From positions 1 through 35,791 of the forward strand of contig NZ_APNK01000037.1 of assembly GCF_000732535.1 (NCBI RefSeq): a stretch of 35,791 nt of DNA. The letters run 5' to 3'. Below are positions 9,724 to 18,437 of this stretch, in pieces. The stretch comes from Salinisphaera hydrothermalis C41B8 (GTDB taxonomy: Bacteria > Pseudomonadota > Gammaproteobacteria > Nevskiales > Salinisphaeraceae). The notes beneath the pieces were generated by a model that worked only from the letters and a program-made list of their open reading frames with translations, searched no databases and was not told the origin of the DNA. A program made the position numbers and the translations under genes. Positions within the stretch are counted from its first letter, which is position 1; every line of letters begins with the position of its first letter.

Positions 9724-9741
9724 CCGGCGCTTCAGCGCCGG
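9724..9741 (-). other. hairpin in the nuoH-nuoI spacer
   Basis: A perfect 7-bp GC stem (CCGGCGC/GCGCCGG) with a 4-nt loop lies in the 54-nt gap between nuoH and nuoI. No U-tract follows, so it is not a good intrinsic terminator. It could serve as an mRNA processing or stability element inside the operon transcript. Confidence 0.5.
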
Positions 9742-9748
9742 CCTCTCA

Positions 9749-10729
9749 CTAGCTCTGGGCGACGACGATCGCGCCCGTGATCGCCACGTTGAGCAGGGCG
9801 ATCGGCAGCAGCACCTTCCAGCCGAAGGCCATGAGCTGGTCATAGCGCGGGCGCACAGTGGCCGCCCGCAGCAGGATGAAGAAGCACATGAAGAAGAAGG
9901 CCTTAAGGAAGAACCAGACGAAACCGGGCAGCCACGGGCCCAGCCAGCCGCCGAAGAACAGCGTCGTGACCAGGCAGGAGATCAGCACGATGCCCAGATA
10001 TTCGCCCACGAAGAACATGCCGAACTTCATGCCCGAATATTCGGTGTGATAGCCGGCGGTGAGTTCCTGCTCGGCTTCCGGCAGGTCGAACGGCGCGCGA
10101 TGGATTTCCGCACAGCCGGCGATGAAGAAGATCACGAACGCCGGGAATTGCGGAATCACGTTCCACATGCCGCGCTGCGATTCGACGATGTCGCCGAGGT
10201 TGAAGCTGCCGGCCAGCAGGACGACGCCCAGCAGCGACAGGCCCATGAAGACCTCGTAGGAGATCATCTGAGCGGCCGTGCGCATCGAGCCCAGCAGCGC
10301 GTATTTGTTGTCGGATGACCAGCCGGCAAAGATTACCGAGTACACGCCCAGCGAACTCATGGCCAGCAGGAACAGAATGCCGACGTTGAGGTTGGCGATG
10401 GTCCAGGACTCGGTGAACGGAATCACCGCGAACGCCATCAGCGTGGTGAACATGATGATCGCCGGAGCGATCACGAACACGGCCTTGTCGGCGAAGGGCG
10501 GGATCCAGTCTTCCTTGAAGAAGATCTTGATCATGTCCGCGACGACCTGCAGCGAGCCGAACGGGCCCACGCGGTTCGGCCCGTAACGATCCTGCCAGAG
10601 GCCGAGCAATCGGCGCTCGATCGGGATCATCAGGGCCGCCATGATGACCGAACCCATGAGGGTGACGATCGTCAGGATCGCCGTGACGACGATCGACAGG
10701 ATTTCGTGCTCGGAGATACCGAAGATCAT
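9749..10729 (-). CDS. nuoH: NADH-quinone oxidoreductase subunit H
   Basis: A 326-residue, eight-helix membrane subunit (ND1 equivalent) that forms the quinone chamber with NuoB and NuoD. The conserved cytoplasmic loop [20 protein letters not shown] is present and complete, including the acidic residues that line the E-channel entry, and GPNRVGPFG is near the N terminus. The ATG has a GGAAG ribosome binding site and overlaps the nuoG stop by 4 nt. Length is the E. coli length. Confidence 0.97.
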   Translation of the reverse strand: MIFGISEHEILSIVVTAILTIVTLMGSVIMAALMIPIERRLLGLWQDRYGPNRVGPFGSLQVVADMIKIFFKEDWIPPFADKAVFVIAPAIIMFTTLMAFAVIPFTESWTIANLNVGILFLLAMSSLGVYSVIFAGWSSDNKYALLGSMRTAAQMISYEVFMGLSLLGVVLLAGSFNLGDIVESQRGMWNVIPQFPAFVIFFIAGCAEIHRAPFDLPEAEQELTAGYHTEYSGMKFGMFFVGEYLGIVLISCLVTTLFFGGWLGPWLPGFVWFFLKAFFFMCFFILLRAATVRPRYDQLMAFGWKVLLPIALLNVAITGAIVVAQS

Positions 10730-13410
10730 GGTTTCACTTCCACGGGCAGACGCAGACCACAGACCCCGTGCATGCCGACCGGCACGCCGATGGTCCGATC
10801 GGGCAGGCTGGGATCGATGGCCAGCGGGAACGCATGCGTTTCGCCGTTCACGGCCAGTTCGAACGAATCACCGGCCGTCACGCCCAGGGCCTTGGCGGCC
10901 TCGGCGTTGACGCGGTATTCCGGCTTCGGCATGCGCTCGGCGATGGCCGGCGCACGGGCCGACTGCGATTCGCTGCCGAAGATGTGATACACGGGCACCG
11001 CCTGCCAGCCGTCGACGGCGGTCACTTCGGCCGCCCAGAACTCAGCGGCAGCGCCCGGTGCGGCGAACAGTCGGATGCCCGGGTCGCCGCCCTTGAGATG
11101 ACCGCCCACCTCATCCTGGAAGCGGGTGATGGCCGCCTGGTTGGAATCCCAGCCGGGGCTCCAGGCGTAAGCGATGGTCGACGGCGGCTGCTGCTCGCCG
11201 TAATAACCTTCCATCGAGTACGCCAGCGGCGAGTCCGGATCCACTTCGGGGCGGCGCTCGCGCACGTCCACATTGGCGTACATCGCGGTACGGCCCGAGA
11301 AGCGATGCGGGCTGCGCGGGAAGCGCATGCCGAACTTGCGGAAGCTCTGGCTGGGCGCCGCGTCCTCGATGCCGGCGAACTGCGGGCAATCGGCGACGAT
11401 GGTCTTGATCAGATCGTCCATACCGAGCCATTCCGGCTTGTTGCCGGCCACTTCGGCCAGATCCGCCGCCCAGCGCCAGCCTTCCTGCATCGGCGCATCG
11501 GGGATAAAGAGCTGGAAGAAGCGCTGCGCACGGCCTTCGTTGTTGACCAGGGTGCCGTCGGATTCGGCAAAGCTGCCGGAGGGCAGCACGTGAGTGGCTT
11601 CGCCCACGGTGCGGGTCATGCTGTGATCCAGCACCACGACGTTCTTGGCTTTCTTGATGACCGCGTCCACCCGGGCCTTCGGCGCGCGTTCGTACAGGCA
11701 GTTCTGCATCACCACCAGGGTGTCCGCGGAACCGTCCTCGACGGCGGTGAGCGCGTGATCGATATCGCGCTCTTCCATCATCGCCATGCCCAGGCTGTTG
11801 GCCTCGGCCAGGGTGACGAACAGGCGGGTCGCCTCGTTGGCCGCGGCGAGCGCCTTGGTGGCGTTGGCGGCGGCCTTGAGGATGGCCGGATCGCCGAGGC
11901 TGGTGCCGGCGACGATCAGCGGCTTCTTCGCGCCCTTGAGCGTTTCCGCAATGGCATCGACCAGCGCCTGGGTGTCGGCGTCGAGCTGCTCGACCTTGGG
12001 CGCGGTGTTGTCCAGCGCGTGGGCGACGGCGAAGCCGAGCTCGGCGATGGCGGCCGGGCGCAGGCGCTGCGGCGTCATCACGATATCGTCCAGTCGGGTC
12101 GCCGACGTGGTGGCCGAGAAGATCGGGCTGTTGTTGTACTGCCCGATGTCACGCACCGCACGGGCGTGCCATTTCGGGATCTTGTTGGCGGCCGCGTGCT
12201 CCAGATGCTTGTTGCGGCGCGACTGGCGCAGCGACAGAGCCAGGCGCGGCGCGGTCTGGGTGACGTCTTCGCCGAGAATCAGCACGGCGTCGCAGGACTC
12301 GACTTCGCGCAGGGTGGCCAGGCGATCCGCGTTGGCGGCGATGGCATCGCGCGCGGCCACGCTGGCAGCCGAATCGGCTGGTGCCATGCCGTTGGTGAAG
12401 TTGTCGGCGCCGACCAGGTGGCGCAGAGCAAAGTTATCTTCCAGCGAAGCGCGCGGGGAGCCGACGCCGACCACGCCGTTGGCCTGCGCGAAAACCTCTT
12501 CCATGGTGTCGCGCATGACATCCATTTCGCGCGGCTCGAGTACGCCGTCCGCATTGCGCACCAGGGGCTGACGCGGGCGGTCGTCGCGATTGACGAAGCC
12601 GGCGCCGAAGCGGCCGCGGTCGCACAGGAAGTAGTGATTGATCTCGCCGTGATAACGGTTCTGGATGCGCTTGAGCACGCCCTGACGCGAACCGGGGCTG
12701 GTGTTGCAGCCCAGCGAGCAGTGATTGCAGATGCCCGGAGCGTTCTGCATGTCCCACTTGCGGTTGTAGTGCGCGCCGAGCGTCTTGTCGGTGAACACGC
12801 CGGTGGGGCAGACCTCCACCAGATTGCCCGAGAACTCGTTGTCGAACGCGCCGTCGGACTCGCGACCGAAATAAACGTTGTTATGCGAACCGAGCGCGCG
12901 CAAATCGTCGCCGTCGGCATAGTCGCGGTAGTAGCGCACGCAGCGATAGCAGGCGATGCAGCGGTTCATCTCGTGATTGATGAACGGGCCGAGATCCTGA
13001 TTCTTGTGGGTCCGCTTGGGCCCGCGGTAGCGACGCTGGGTATGGCCCGCCATCAGGGTCATATCTTGCAGATGACACTCGCCGCCTTCCTCGCAGACCG
13101 GGCAGTCGTGCGGGTGGTTGGTCATCAGCCATTCGATGACCTGACGACGCATTTCGGCCGCTTCTTCATCATCGATTTCGAACCGGCCGCCGTCCGAGCA
13201 GGGCGTCATGCAGGCCATGACCAGCATGCCCTTGTCGTCCTCGTCGTTGCGATACGACTTGACCGCGCACTGACGGCAGGCGCCGACGCTGTGCAGCTCG
13301 GGGTGCCAACAGAAATAGGGCAGGTCGAAGCCCTTCGACAGGGCGACGGCCAGCAGGTTTTCGGTGTCGTCGACGTCGAATTCCTTACCGTCGATCGTAA
13401 TCGTTGCCAT
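10726..13410 (-). CDS. nuoG: NADH-quinone oxidoreductase subunit G
   Basis: An 894-residue iron-sulfur subunit of the peripheral arm. Cluster ligands are all visible: N1b C34, C45, C48, C67; N5 H99 or H101, C103, C106, C112; N4 C151, C154, C157, C201; and the extra N7 site C228, C231, C235, C263 (CNHCSLGC and FLCDRGRFG). The N7 cysteines fall at the same positions as in E. coli NuoG, so this is the E. coli-type subunit that keeps the off-pathway cluster. The rest is a molybdopterin-oxidoreductase-like fold without a cofactor. It lies 18 nt after nuoF with a weak ribosome binding site and overlaps nuoH. Confidence 0.97.
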   Translation of the reverse strand: MATITIDGKEFDVDDTENLLAVALSKGFDLPYFCWHPELHSVGACRQCAVKSYRNDEDDKGMLVMACMTPCSDGGRFEIDDEEAAEMRRQVIEWLMTNHPHDCPVCEEGGECHLQDMTLMAGHTQRRYRGPKRTHKNQDLGPFINHEMNRCIACYRCVRYYRDYADGDDLRALGSHNNVYFGRESDGAFDNEFSGNLVEVCPTGVFTDKTLGAHYNRKWDMQNAPGICNHCSLGCNTSPGSRQGVLKRIQNRYHGEINHYFLCDRGRFGAGFVNRDDRPRQPLVRNADGVLEPREMDVMRDTMEEVFAQANGVVGVGSPRASLEDNFALRHLVGADNFTNGMAPADSAASVAARDAIAANADRLATLREVESCDAVLILGEDVTQTAPRLALSLRQSRRNKHLEHAAANKIPKWHARAVRDIGQYNNSPIFSATTSATRLDDIVMTPQRLRPAAIAELGFAVAHALDNTAPKVEQLDADTQALVDAIAETLKGAKKPLIVAGTSLGDPAILKAAANATKALAAANEATRLFVTLAEANSLGMAMMEERDIDHALTAVEDGSADTLVVMQNCLYERAPKARVDAVIKKAKNVVVLDHSMTRTVGEATHVLPSGSFAESDGTLVNNEGRAQRFFQLFIPDAPMQEGWRWAADLAEVAGNKPEWLGMDDLIKTIVADCPQFAGIEDAAPSQSFRKFGMRFPRSPHRFSGRTAMYANVDVRERRPEVDPDSPLAYSMEGYYGEQQPPSTIAYAWSPGWDSNQAAITRFQDEVGGHLKGGDPGIRLFAAPGAAAEFWAAEVTAVDGWQAVPVYHIFGSESQSARAPAIAERMPKPEYRVNAEAAKALGVTAGDSFELAVNGETHAFPLAIDPSLPDRTIGVPVGMHGVCGLRLPVEVKP

Positions 13411-13428
13411 GGCTTAACCGTGCGCTAT

Positions 13429-14748
13429 TTAAAGAGGATTCGCGTTCGCCGCCTGGGTCCGCGACAGATTGGATGCATCGTCGGGGATCAGCGCAGACAG
13501 TTCGTCGCGGTAATACTTGAGACCGGCCTCGAGCGGGCCCATCGCGCCGGGCGCGTGGGCACAGAAGGTCTTGCCGGGGCCGAGCAGCTTGACGTGTAGA
13601 TCGAGCAGCTCGATATCGCCCGGCTGGCCCTTGCCTGCTTCCAAGTTGACCAGCATCTTCTCGACCCAGGGCAGACCGTCGCGGCACGGCGTGCACCAGC
13701 CGCAGGACTCCTGGGCGTAGAAGTGTTCGAGATTCTTCAGCACGCCGACGATGGGCGTCTGGTCGTCGAACACGATCATGGTGGCCGTGCCCAGACGCGA
13801 GCCGACGGCGCCGACGCCGTCGTAGTCCATCGGCGTGTCGAGATGGTCCGGGGTCAGGAACGGGGTGGAGCCGCCGCCGGGCAGCAGGCCCTTGAGCTTG
13901 CGACCGTTGCGGATGCCACCAAAATGCTCCAGCACGTCGCCGAGCTTCACGCCCAGCGGGAACTCGGCCAGGCCAGGTTTGGCGACGTGGCCGGAGGCGC
14001 CGAACAGCTTGGTGCCGCCGTCCTTGTTCAGGCCGAGGCTCTTGTACCACTCGGCACCGTTTTTAACGATGTGCGGCACATTGCAGATGGTCTCGACGTT
14101 ATTGACCGTCGTCGGTTGCCCGAACAGGCCGGAGGCCGCCGGGAAGGGCGGCTTGTGGCGCGGTACGGCGCGGCGGCCTTCAAGAGCCGACAACAAGGCC
14201 GATTCCTCGCCGCAGATATAACGGCCGGCACTCATGTGCAGATGCAGGTTCAGCGAAAAGCCCGAATCCAGGATGTTCTCGCCGAGGAAGCCTTTTTCGT
14301 GCGCCTCGTCGATCGCCTGCTGCAGGCGACGCCGACATTCGGTGTATTCGCCGCGCAGGAACACATAGGCAGTGTCCGCACCGATCGCGTAGGAGGCAAT
14401 GATCATGCCTTCGATCAGCTGATGCGGATCGCCTTCCATGATCAGGCGGTCCTTGAACGTGCCGGGCTCCATCTCGTCGGCGTTGACCACGAGATAGACG
14501 TGCGCCGGGCGCTCGTCGGGGCGATCTTCGAAGCGGGGCATGAACGACCATTTCACGCCGGTGGGGAAGCCCGCACCGCCGCGGCCGCGCAGTCCCGCTT
14601 CCTTGATCAACGGGCCGACCTCGGTCGGACCATAGTCGGCCAAGGCGGTCTTGAGCGCCTCGTAGCCGCCCAGATCCATGTAATCGTCGATCCAGACCGG
14701 CGAACGGTCGGGACGAATGCGCTGGGTCAGTACCTTCGTCTCTTCCAT
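13429..14748 (-). CDS. nuoF: NADH-quinone oxidoreductase subunit F
   Basis: A 439-residue flavoprotein subunit that oxidises NADH through FMN and passes electrons to cluster N3. The nucleotide-binding GRGGAGFPTGVKW is at residues 55-67 and the FMN/NADH region GEYTECRRRL follows. N3 ligands are C349, C352, C355 (ESCGWCTPC) and C396 (TFCAHAPGA). The start overlaps the nuoE stop by one base (TAATG) and has GGAG within the end of nuoE, so translation is coupled. Length matches the family. Confidence 0.97.
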   Translation of the reverse strand: MEETKVLTQRIRPDRSPVWIDDYMDLGGYEALKTALADYGPTEVGPLIKEAGLRGRGGAGFPTGVKWSFMPRFEDRPDERPAHVYLVVNADEMEPGTFKDRLIMEGDPHQLIEGMIIASYAIGADTAYVFLRGEYTECRRRLQQAIDEAHEKGFLGENILDSGFSLNLHLHMSAGRYICGEESALLSALEGRRAVPRHKPPFPAASGLFGQPTTVNNVETICNVPHIVKNGAEWYKSLGLNKDGGTKLFGASGHVAKPGLAEFPLGVKLGDVLEHFGGIRNGRKLKGLLPGGGSTPFLTPDHLDTPMDYDGVGAVGSRLGTATMIVFDDQTPIVGVLKNLEHFYAQESCGWCTPCRDGLPWVEKMLVNLEAGKGQPGDIELLDLHVKLLGPGKTFCAHAPGAMGPLEAGLKYYRDELSALIPDDASNLSRTQAANANPL

Positions 14749-15218
14749 TACTCGTACTCCGCCAGAATCTCATCGACCCGCTCGGGCGTGAGATGGCTGT
14801 GGTAGGTCTCGCCCACGCGCATGGACGGGCCTTTATCGCAATCGCCCAGGCAGCAGATCGGCAGCAGGGTGAAACGGCCGTCCTCGGTGGTCTGGCCGAA
14901 GTCGATTCCCAGGCTCGATTTGAGGTGGTCGCGCACTTCCTCATAGCCGGTCAGATAGCATGAGATCGAGTCGCACAGCATGATCACGTGCCGGCCGACG
15001 GGCTGGCGGAAGATCAGGTTGTAGAACGTGGCGACCGCTTCCATCTGGGTCGGCGTCACACCCACGACCTTGGCTGCCGCCGCCATGGCTTCGTCGGACA
15101 CCCAGCCGCGATGCTCCTGCACGACCTTCAACGCCTCGATCGTGGCCGCACCCGGGTCCTCGTACAGGCTCATCTCGTGGTGGATGGCCTCGATTTCGGC
15201 TTCACTCAGTTCAATCAT
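14748..15218 (-). CDS. nuoE: NADH-quinone oxidoreductase subunit E
   Basis: A 156-residue thioredoxin-like [2Fe-2S] subunit of the NADH module. Cluster N1a ligands are C82 and C87 ([11 protein letters not shown]) and C123 and C127 ([11 protein letters not shown]); the spacing equals that of E. coli. A helical bundle forms the N-terminal third. Start and stop overlap neighbours: 4 nt with nuoCD and 1 nt with nuoF. Confidence 0.97.
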   Translation of the reverse strand: MIELSEAEIEAIHHEMSLYEDPGAATIEALKVVQEHRGWVSDEAMAAAAKVVGVTPTQMEAVATFYNLIFRQPVGRHVIMLCDSISCYLTGYEEVRDHLKSSLGIDFGQTTEDGRFTLLPICCLGDCDKGPSMRVGETYHSHLTPERVDEILAEYE

Positions 15219-16963
15219 CGGTCGACGTCCGCCATAACGAAATCGATAGAACCGATGATCGCGACCAGGTCCGCGACCAGGCCGCCCTGCGAGATCAACG
15301 GAATCTGCTGCAAGTGGGCGAAGCTCGGCGTACGGATACGCGTGCGATAGCTCATCGTGTTCTTGTCGGAAATGGAGTAATAACTATTCAGGCCCTTGGT
15401 GGCCTCGATCATCGTCGAGGATTCCATCGCCGGCACGACCGGGCCCCAGCTCACCGTGAGGAAGTGAGCGATGAGCGTCTCGATGTCGTGCATCGTGCGC
15501 TCCTTGGTGGGCGGCGTAGCCAGCGGATGATTGGCCTTGTACGGGCCCTCGGGCATGTTCTTCATGCACTGCTCGATGATGCGGCAGCTCTGGAACATTT
15601 CCTCGATGCGTACGTCAAGTCGATCGAGGCAATCGCCGTTGGCGCCGGTCGGCACTTCGAATTCGAAGTTCTCGTAGCCCGAGTACGGGCGATCACGACG
15701 CAAGTCGAAGTCGAAGCCGGTGGCGCGCAGGCCGGGGCCGGTGATGCCCCAGTCGATCGCCTCGTCCTGAGAGTAGGCGCCGATATGCTTGGAGCGCTCG
15801 ACCAGCATGCTGTTGCGTGCCATGGCCTTTTTGTATTCGGCCAAACGCGGCGGGAACCAGTCGAGGAATTCCTTGACCAGGCGATCCCAGCCCTTGGGCA
15901 GGTCCATCGACAGCCCGCCGATACGGAAGAAGGCGGGGTGCATACGGAAGCCGGTGATGGCTTCGATGACGTCATAGGCCTTCTGGCGGTCCGAGAACAT
16001 CCAGAAGATCGGGCTCATCGCGCCGATGTCCTGGACATAGGTGCCGAAGAACATGAGGTGGCTGGTGATGCGGAAGAATTCCGACAGCATCACGCGGGCG
16101 ACCTTGACCCGCTCGGGCACCTCGATGCCCAGCACCTTCTCGACGTTCATCACGTAGGGCAGCTCGTTCATCACGCCGCCCAGATAGTCGATCCGGTCCG
16201 TATAAGGGATATAGGTATGCCAGGACTGACGCTCGGCCATTTTCTCGGCGCCACGATGGTGGTAGCCGATATCGGGTACCGCGCCGACGATTTCTTCACC
16301 GTCGAGCTGCAGCGCGATACGGAATACGCCGTGCACCGAGGGATGGTTCGGGCCCATGTTGAGGAACATGAACTCGTTGTCCTCGGATTCGCGCTGCATG
16401 CCCCAGTCTTCGGGCTTGAACTGCAGGGCGTCTTCCTCGATGTCCTGGCGCTTGGGGTCGAGATGGAGCGGCTCGAACTCGGTCGCACGGGCCGCGTGAT
16501 CCTTGCGTAGGGGGTGGCCCTTCCAGGTCGGCGGCATGAGGATGCGGCGCAGGTTCGGATGGCCGTCGAAGGTCACGCCGAACATGTCCCAGACTTCGCG
16601 CTCGTACCAGTTGGCGTTGGGCCAGATACCGGTAGCGCTCGGCGTGTGCAGGTCCGACTCGGACAGGGCAACCTTGATGCGAATCTCGGCGACCGGCGAC
16701 AGCGACAGCAGGTGGTACACGACGGTGAAGTCGGACGCCGGCTGGCCGTTGCGGAACTGCCGCGGACGCTCGTCGATCGCGGTCAGATCGTAGAGCATGC
16801 GGTACGCCGGGGCCGAATCCTGGCGGAGATATTTCAGCACATCGAGCACGCGATCGCGGCCGACCCAGAACGTCGGCGTGCCGTCGGCCGTGATCTGCGG
16901 AATGAGCGTGTTCTCGCCGAAACGCTCGGTCAGCTGACGCTGAATGTCTACGGTATCAAGCAT
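15215..16963 (-). CDS. nuoCD: NADH-quinone oxidoreductase fused subunits C/D
   Basis: A 582-residue fusion of the 30-kDa (NuoC, about residues 1-170) and 49-kDa (NuoD, about 190-582) subunits, as in E. coli and related gammaproteobacteria. The NuoC signature is [19 protein letters not shown]. NuoD shows [12 protein letters not shown] (with the quinone-site histidine), [16 protein letters not shown] and the C-terminal [12 protein letters not shown]. Together with NuoB and NuoH it forms the quinone pocket. The start is 11 nt after nuoB with an AAGGG motif upstream. Confidence 0.97.
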   Translation of the reverse strand: MLDTVDIQRQLTERFGENTLIPQITADGTPTFWVGRDRVLDVLKYLRQDSAPAYRMLYDLTAIDERPRQFRNGQPASDFTVVYHLLSLSPVAEIRIKVALSESDLHTPSATGIWPNANWYEREVWDMFGVTFDGHPNLRRILMPPTWKGHPLRKDHAARATEFEPLHLDPKRQDIEEDALQFKPEDWGMQRESEDNEFMFLNMGPNHPSVHGVFRIALQLDGEEIVGAVPDIGYHHRGAEKMAERQSWHTYIPYTDRIDYLGGVMNELPYVMNVEKVLGIEVPERVKVARVMLSEFFRITSHLMFFGTYVQDIGAMSPIFWMFSDRQKAYDVIEAITGFRMHPAFFRIGGLSMDLPKGWDRLVKEFLDWFPPRLAEYKKAMARNSMLVERSKHIGAYSQDEAIDWGITGPGLRATGFDFDLRRDRPYSGYENFEFEVPTGANGDCLDRLDVRIEEMFQSCRIIEQCMKNMPEGPYKANHPLATPPTKERTMHDIETLIAHFLTVSWGPVVPAMESSTMIEATKGLNSYYSISDKNTMSYRTRIRTPSFAHLQQIPLISQGGLVADLVAIIGSIDFVMADVDR

Positions 16964-16974
16964 CCGAAAGGCCC

Positions 16975-17628
16975 TTAGACTTCGTCGGGGGTGCGCAGCG
17001 TGGTCGCCGACAGGCGGTCCGCGCGCTTGCTGTCACGCTGGGAAAGCTTGGGCGCCTTGGTCACGCCCTGCGGCCCGATCATCCACGACAGCGGCCGTTT
17101 TTCCACGGTGATCGAGTCCTGCAGCAGGAGCAGGCCTTCGAGAAACGCCTCCGGCCGCGGCGGGCAGCCCGATACATAGACGTCCACCGGGATGAACTTA
17201 TCGACGCCCTGAACCACCGAATAGATGTCGTACATGCCGCCGGAGTTCGCGCACGAGCCCATTGAAATGACCCAGCGCGGTTCCATCATCTGCTCGTAGA
17301 GACGCTGGATGACCGGGGCCATCTTCAGAAAGCAGGTGCCGGCCACGATCATCACGTCGGATTGACGCGGCGTGGCACGAATCACTTCGGAACCGAATCG
17401 GGCCATGTCGTGAGGCGCGGTCAGCGCCGTGGCCATCTCGACGTAGCAGCACGACAGGCCAAAGTTGAAGGGCCACAGAGAGTTTTTGCGCCCCCAGGCC
17501 ACCAGGTCGTCCAATTTGGCCGTGACGACATTGCGGGCCATGGCGTCCTCGACGGTGCCGCCGTGGTCGCCGGGCGTGCCGGAACCGGGAGTCGGGTTGC
17601 TATCAGCGCTGGTGAGAGACCAAGACAT
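16975..17628 (-). CDS. nuoB: NADH-quinone oxidoreductase subunit B
   Basis: A 217-residue subunit that binds the terminal cluster N2. The ligands are the tandem C60-C61 (GLSCCYVEM), C126 ([11 protein letters not shown]) and C155 ([11 protein letters not shown]). The first 30 residues are a Gly/Pro/Thr-rich extension before the conserved core, as seen in some proteobacteria; a later start such as an internal ATG at residue 30 is conceivable but would lack good support. It lies 45 nt downstream of nuoA. Confidence 0.96.
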   Translation of the reverse strand: MSWSLTSADSNPTPGSGTPGDHGGTVEDAMARNVVTAKLDDLVAWGRKNSLWPFNFGLSCCYVEMATALTAPHDMARFGSEVIRATPRQSDVMIVAGTCFLKMAPVIQRLYEQMMEPRWVISMGSCANSGGMYDIYSVVQGVDKFIPVDVYVSGCPPRPEAFLEGLLLLQDSITVEKRPLSWMIGPQGVTKAPKLSQRDSKRADRLSATTLRTPDEV

Positions 17629-17673
17629 GGCTCGTTACCGTTTGAGTCAAATGGGGCCGTTCGAAATACCTGC

Positions 17674-18123
17674 CTAGCCTTGTTCGCTCGGCAGGTTGCG
17701 GCGTTGATTGCTTTCGATCGCATGCAGCCGGAACTGGCGCGGCGCTTTGGGCGCCCAGTCCAGGGCACCAATGCGCCATGCGTAGGCCAGGCCTAGCGTG
17801 AGGTCGAACAGGAAACTGATGAAAGCCTCGTAGCCGGACCAGCCGAGCTGAGGCGCGGCGATCGCCCAAGAGAAGATGAATACCACTTCGAGATCGAACA
17901 ACACGAAGATGATCGCCACCAGATAGAACTTGGACGAAAAACGCATCCGGGCGCTGCCCGTCGGCTTGATGCCCGATTCATAGGGCTGGTTGCCGAGGCG
18001 TTCATTATGGCGCCCACCCAGCATGTAGGACATGCCAAGCATCAGGCCCACGAGCCCGAGAGCGGCCGCCGCAAAAAGAATCAACGGCCAGATGACGACG
18101 GCGTGTTGCGCTGCAGGGTCCAT
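17674..18123 (-). CDS. nuoA: NADH-quinone oxidoreductase subunit A
   Basis: A 149-residue, three-helix membrane subunit (ND3 equivalent) and the first gene of the operon. The long loop between TM1 and TM2 carries NQPYESGIKPTG, and the conserved acidic helix FVLFDLEVVFIFSWA follows. I chose the ATG at 18123 (MDPAAQHAVV) because GGAT/AGGA lies just upstream; an in-frame GTG at 18147 would add eight residues and is less likely. The gene faces away from the aconitase gene across a 314-nt region that must hold the nuo promoter. Confidence 0.93.
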   Translation of the reverse strand: MDPAAQHAVVIWPLILFAAAALGLVGLMLGMSYMLGGRHNERLGNQPYESGIKPTGSARMRFSSKFYLVAIIFVLFDLEVVFIFSWAIAAPQLGWSGYEAFISFLFDLTLGLAYAWRIGALDWAPKAPRQFRLHAIESNQRRNLPSEQG

Positions 18124-18437
18124 AACTCGTATCCATCCTACGCCCACAACCGGGCGTCGCGATGCGGAACCGGGTGGGCAATTCGATGTAATTTACAGGG
18201 AAATCGGCCGAGCGGTGTGCGGCTGCCGATTCCCCGTGCCTCGATTGAGCGGGCTCAAAATAGACCAAAAGTCACGTCCATGGCGAGGCCCCGGGCCGAA
18301 AGCCGCATAAAACCGTTCAATGTAATGAGAATCATTATCAACTAGCGCGAAATCAATGGTTTCGGTCCCACCTGTACGGCTTGGTACGGGGCTAGGGGGA
18401 GGGCTAGAGTGTGGGTAACGCACTCATGGAGGCCGAC
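18124..18437. other. divergent nuoA-acn control region
   Basis: No gene lies in these 314 nt. The segment must contain promoters for the 13-gene nuo operon leftwards and aconitase rightwards. I can see a Fur box (18321-18339) and a second AT-rich palindrome, TGTAATTTACA, at 18187-18197, both conspicuous in such GC-rich DNA. I cannot assign convincing -35/-10 pairs for either direction. A short GAGTG/CACTC repeat (about 18407-18425) sits just before the aconitase ribosome binding site. Confidence 0.5.
18321..18339. promoter_or_regulatory. Fur box
   Basis: The 19-mer TGTAATGAGAATCATTATC matches the classical Fur consensus GATAATGATAATCATTATC at 16 of 19 positions. It lies 99 nt before the aconitase start and about 200 nt before nuoA. 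Binding of Fe2+-Fur here could control either or both divergent iron-sulfur functions; which promoter it overlaps is not resolved from sequence. Confidence 0.7.

Noticed and set aside
10768-13599. A 943-codon open frame on the plus strand opposite nuoG, and similar long frames opposite nuoL, nuoM, nuoF and nuoCD
   Set aside because: They mirror the high-GC codon pattern of the real minus-strand genes, contain no recognisable domain, and the opposite strand encodes complete complex I subunits.
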